Assembly (NCBI GenBank): GCA_963794185.1 | Contig: CAWCDM010000101.1 | Span: forward strand, 20,019-84,018 | Length of the DNA: 64,000 nucleotides | Source of the DNA: JAMXLO01 sp963794185 | Lineage (GTDB): Bacteria; Pseudomonadota; Alphaproteobacteria; Acetobacterales; Acetobacteraceae | Reading direction: 5' to 3' | Shown here: in pieces, positions 63,952 through 64,000 of the stretch | Position numbering within the stretch: the first letter of the stretch is position 1 | Layout: each line of letters opens with the position of its first letter | Translations under genes and position numbers: made by a program | The notes under the pieces: generated by a model | The model's input: only the letters and a program-made list of their open reading frames with translations | The model's database searches: none | Told to the model about the DNA's origin: nothing

Positions 63952-64000
63952 GTGACAATCGACGCCACGATAAATGCAATTCTAGCAGCGGAGACCTGGA
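63952..64000 (+). CDS. 5' end of a gene following the methyltransferase (partial)
   Basis: A GTG start two bases after the methylase stop opens a frame (VTIDATINAILAAETW) that continues off the right edge. The close spacing suggests co-transcription, and a restriction endonuclease or another R-M component is one option. Too little sequence is visible to name it. Confidence 0.35.
   Translation, partial: MTIDATINAILAAETW

Noticed and set aside
1..64000. tRNA, rRNA or tmRNA genes
   Set aside because: No cloverleaf-like or rRNA-like stretch was noticed by eye; smpB is present but ssrA is not seen. A covariance search would decide.

Overview
The window is GC-rich chromosomal DNA from an alphaproteobacterium. 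Gene content and order point to Rhodospirillales, most likely an Acetobacteraceae-type organism. The markers are tpiA-secG-pyrG-kdsA facing ppiD-trpE, and the block rpoZ-rsh-acpS-lepB-rnc-era-recO-parC. This assignment is inference from synteny and protein style, not from a search. No rRNA, tRNA or CRISPR array was seen.

Layout. 1-8.6 kb is a catabolic/uptake region: a branched-chain-type ABC transporter (livG partial, livM, livH and a Tat-type binding protein), a MaoC-like hydratase, an M28-type peptidase, an exported class II aldolase-like protein, a short-chain dehydrogenase (SDR) and an L-2-hydroxyglutarate oxidase-like flavoprotein. A secreted arylsulfatase follows, with a perfect FNR-type box upstream. 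11.3-21.7 kb is housekeeping: rlpA, dacC, tmk, kdsA, pyrG, secG, tpiA, ppiD, trpE. 21.7-28.3 kb is accessory: DUF6165, a coiled-coil sulfotransferase, a CBS protein, an orphan adenine-methylase-like protein, a cluster of small stress-type genes and a decayed MFS transporter. 28.4-33.2 kb holds two SDRs and two solute-binding proteins. 33.3-42.8 kb is the parC-to-rpoZ housekeeping block on the minus strand. 43-57 kb mixes folK, NYN and uracil-DNA glycosylase genes, an Rrf2 regulator, glutathione peroxidase, a molybdopterin oxidoreductase, smpB, dapA, slt, pgpA, DUF2252, pncC, an O-antigen ligase and a GT9 glycosyltransferase. 57.3-64 kb starts with a CaiB-type CoA-transferase and then becomes mobile: a broken IS630-family transposase, a broken gene of an uncharacterised repeated family flanked by short inverted repeats, an HGGxSTG protein with its upstream partner, and a DNA methyltransferase followed by the first codons of a possible partner.

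The most striking window-wide signal is that twelve otherwise intact genes are interrupted by fifteen frameshifts, and every one is repaired by removing a single base. They include essential pyrG, era, parC, trpE, kdsA and rnc. Each repaired gene has normal family length. This looks like a systematic insertion error in the sequence, so these genes are annotated as functional CDSs with uncertain local sequence. The IS630 copy and the uncharacterised-family gene carry mixed lesions (deletions, stops, inserted hairpins) and look truly degenerate.

A second theme is many short palindromic repeats between genes, in several families. One copy appears to supply the last codons of the arylsulfatase gene.
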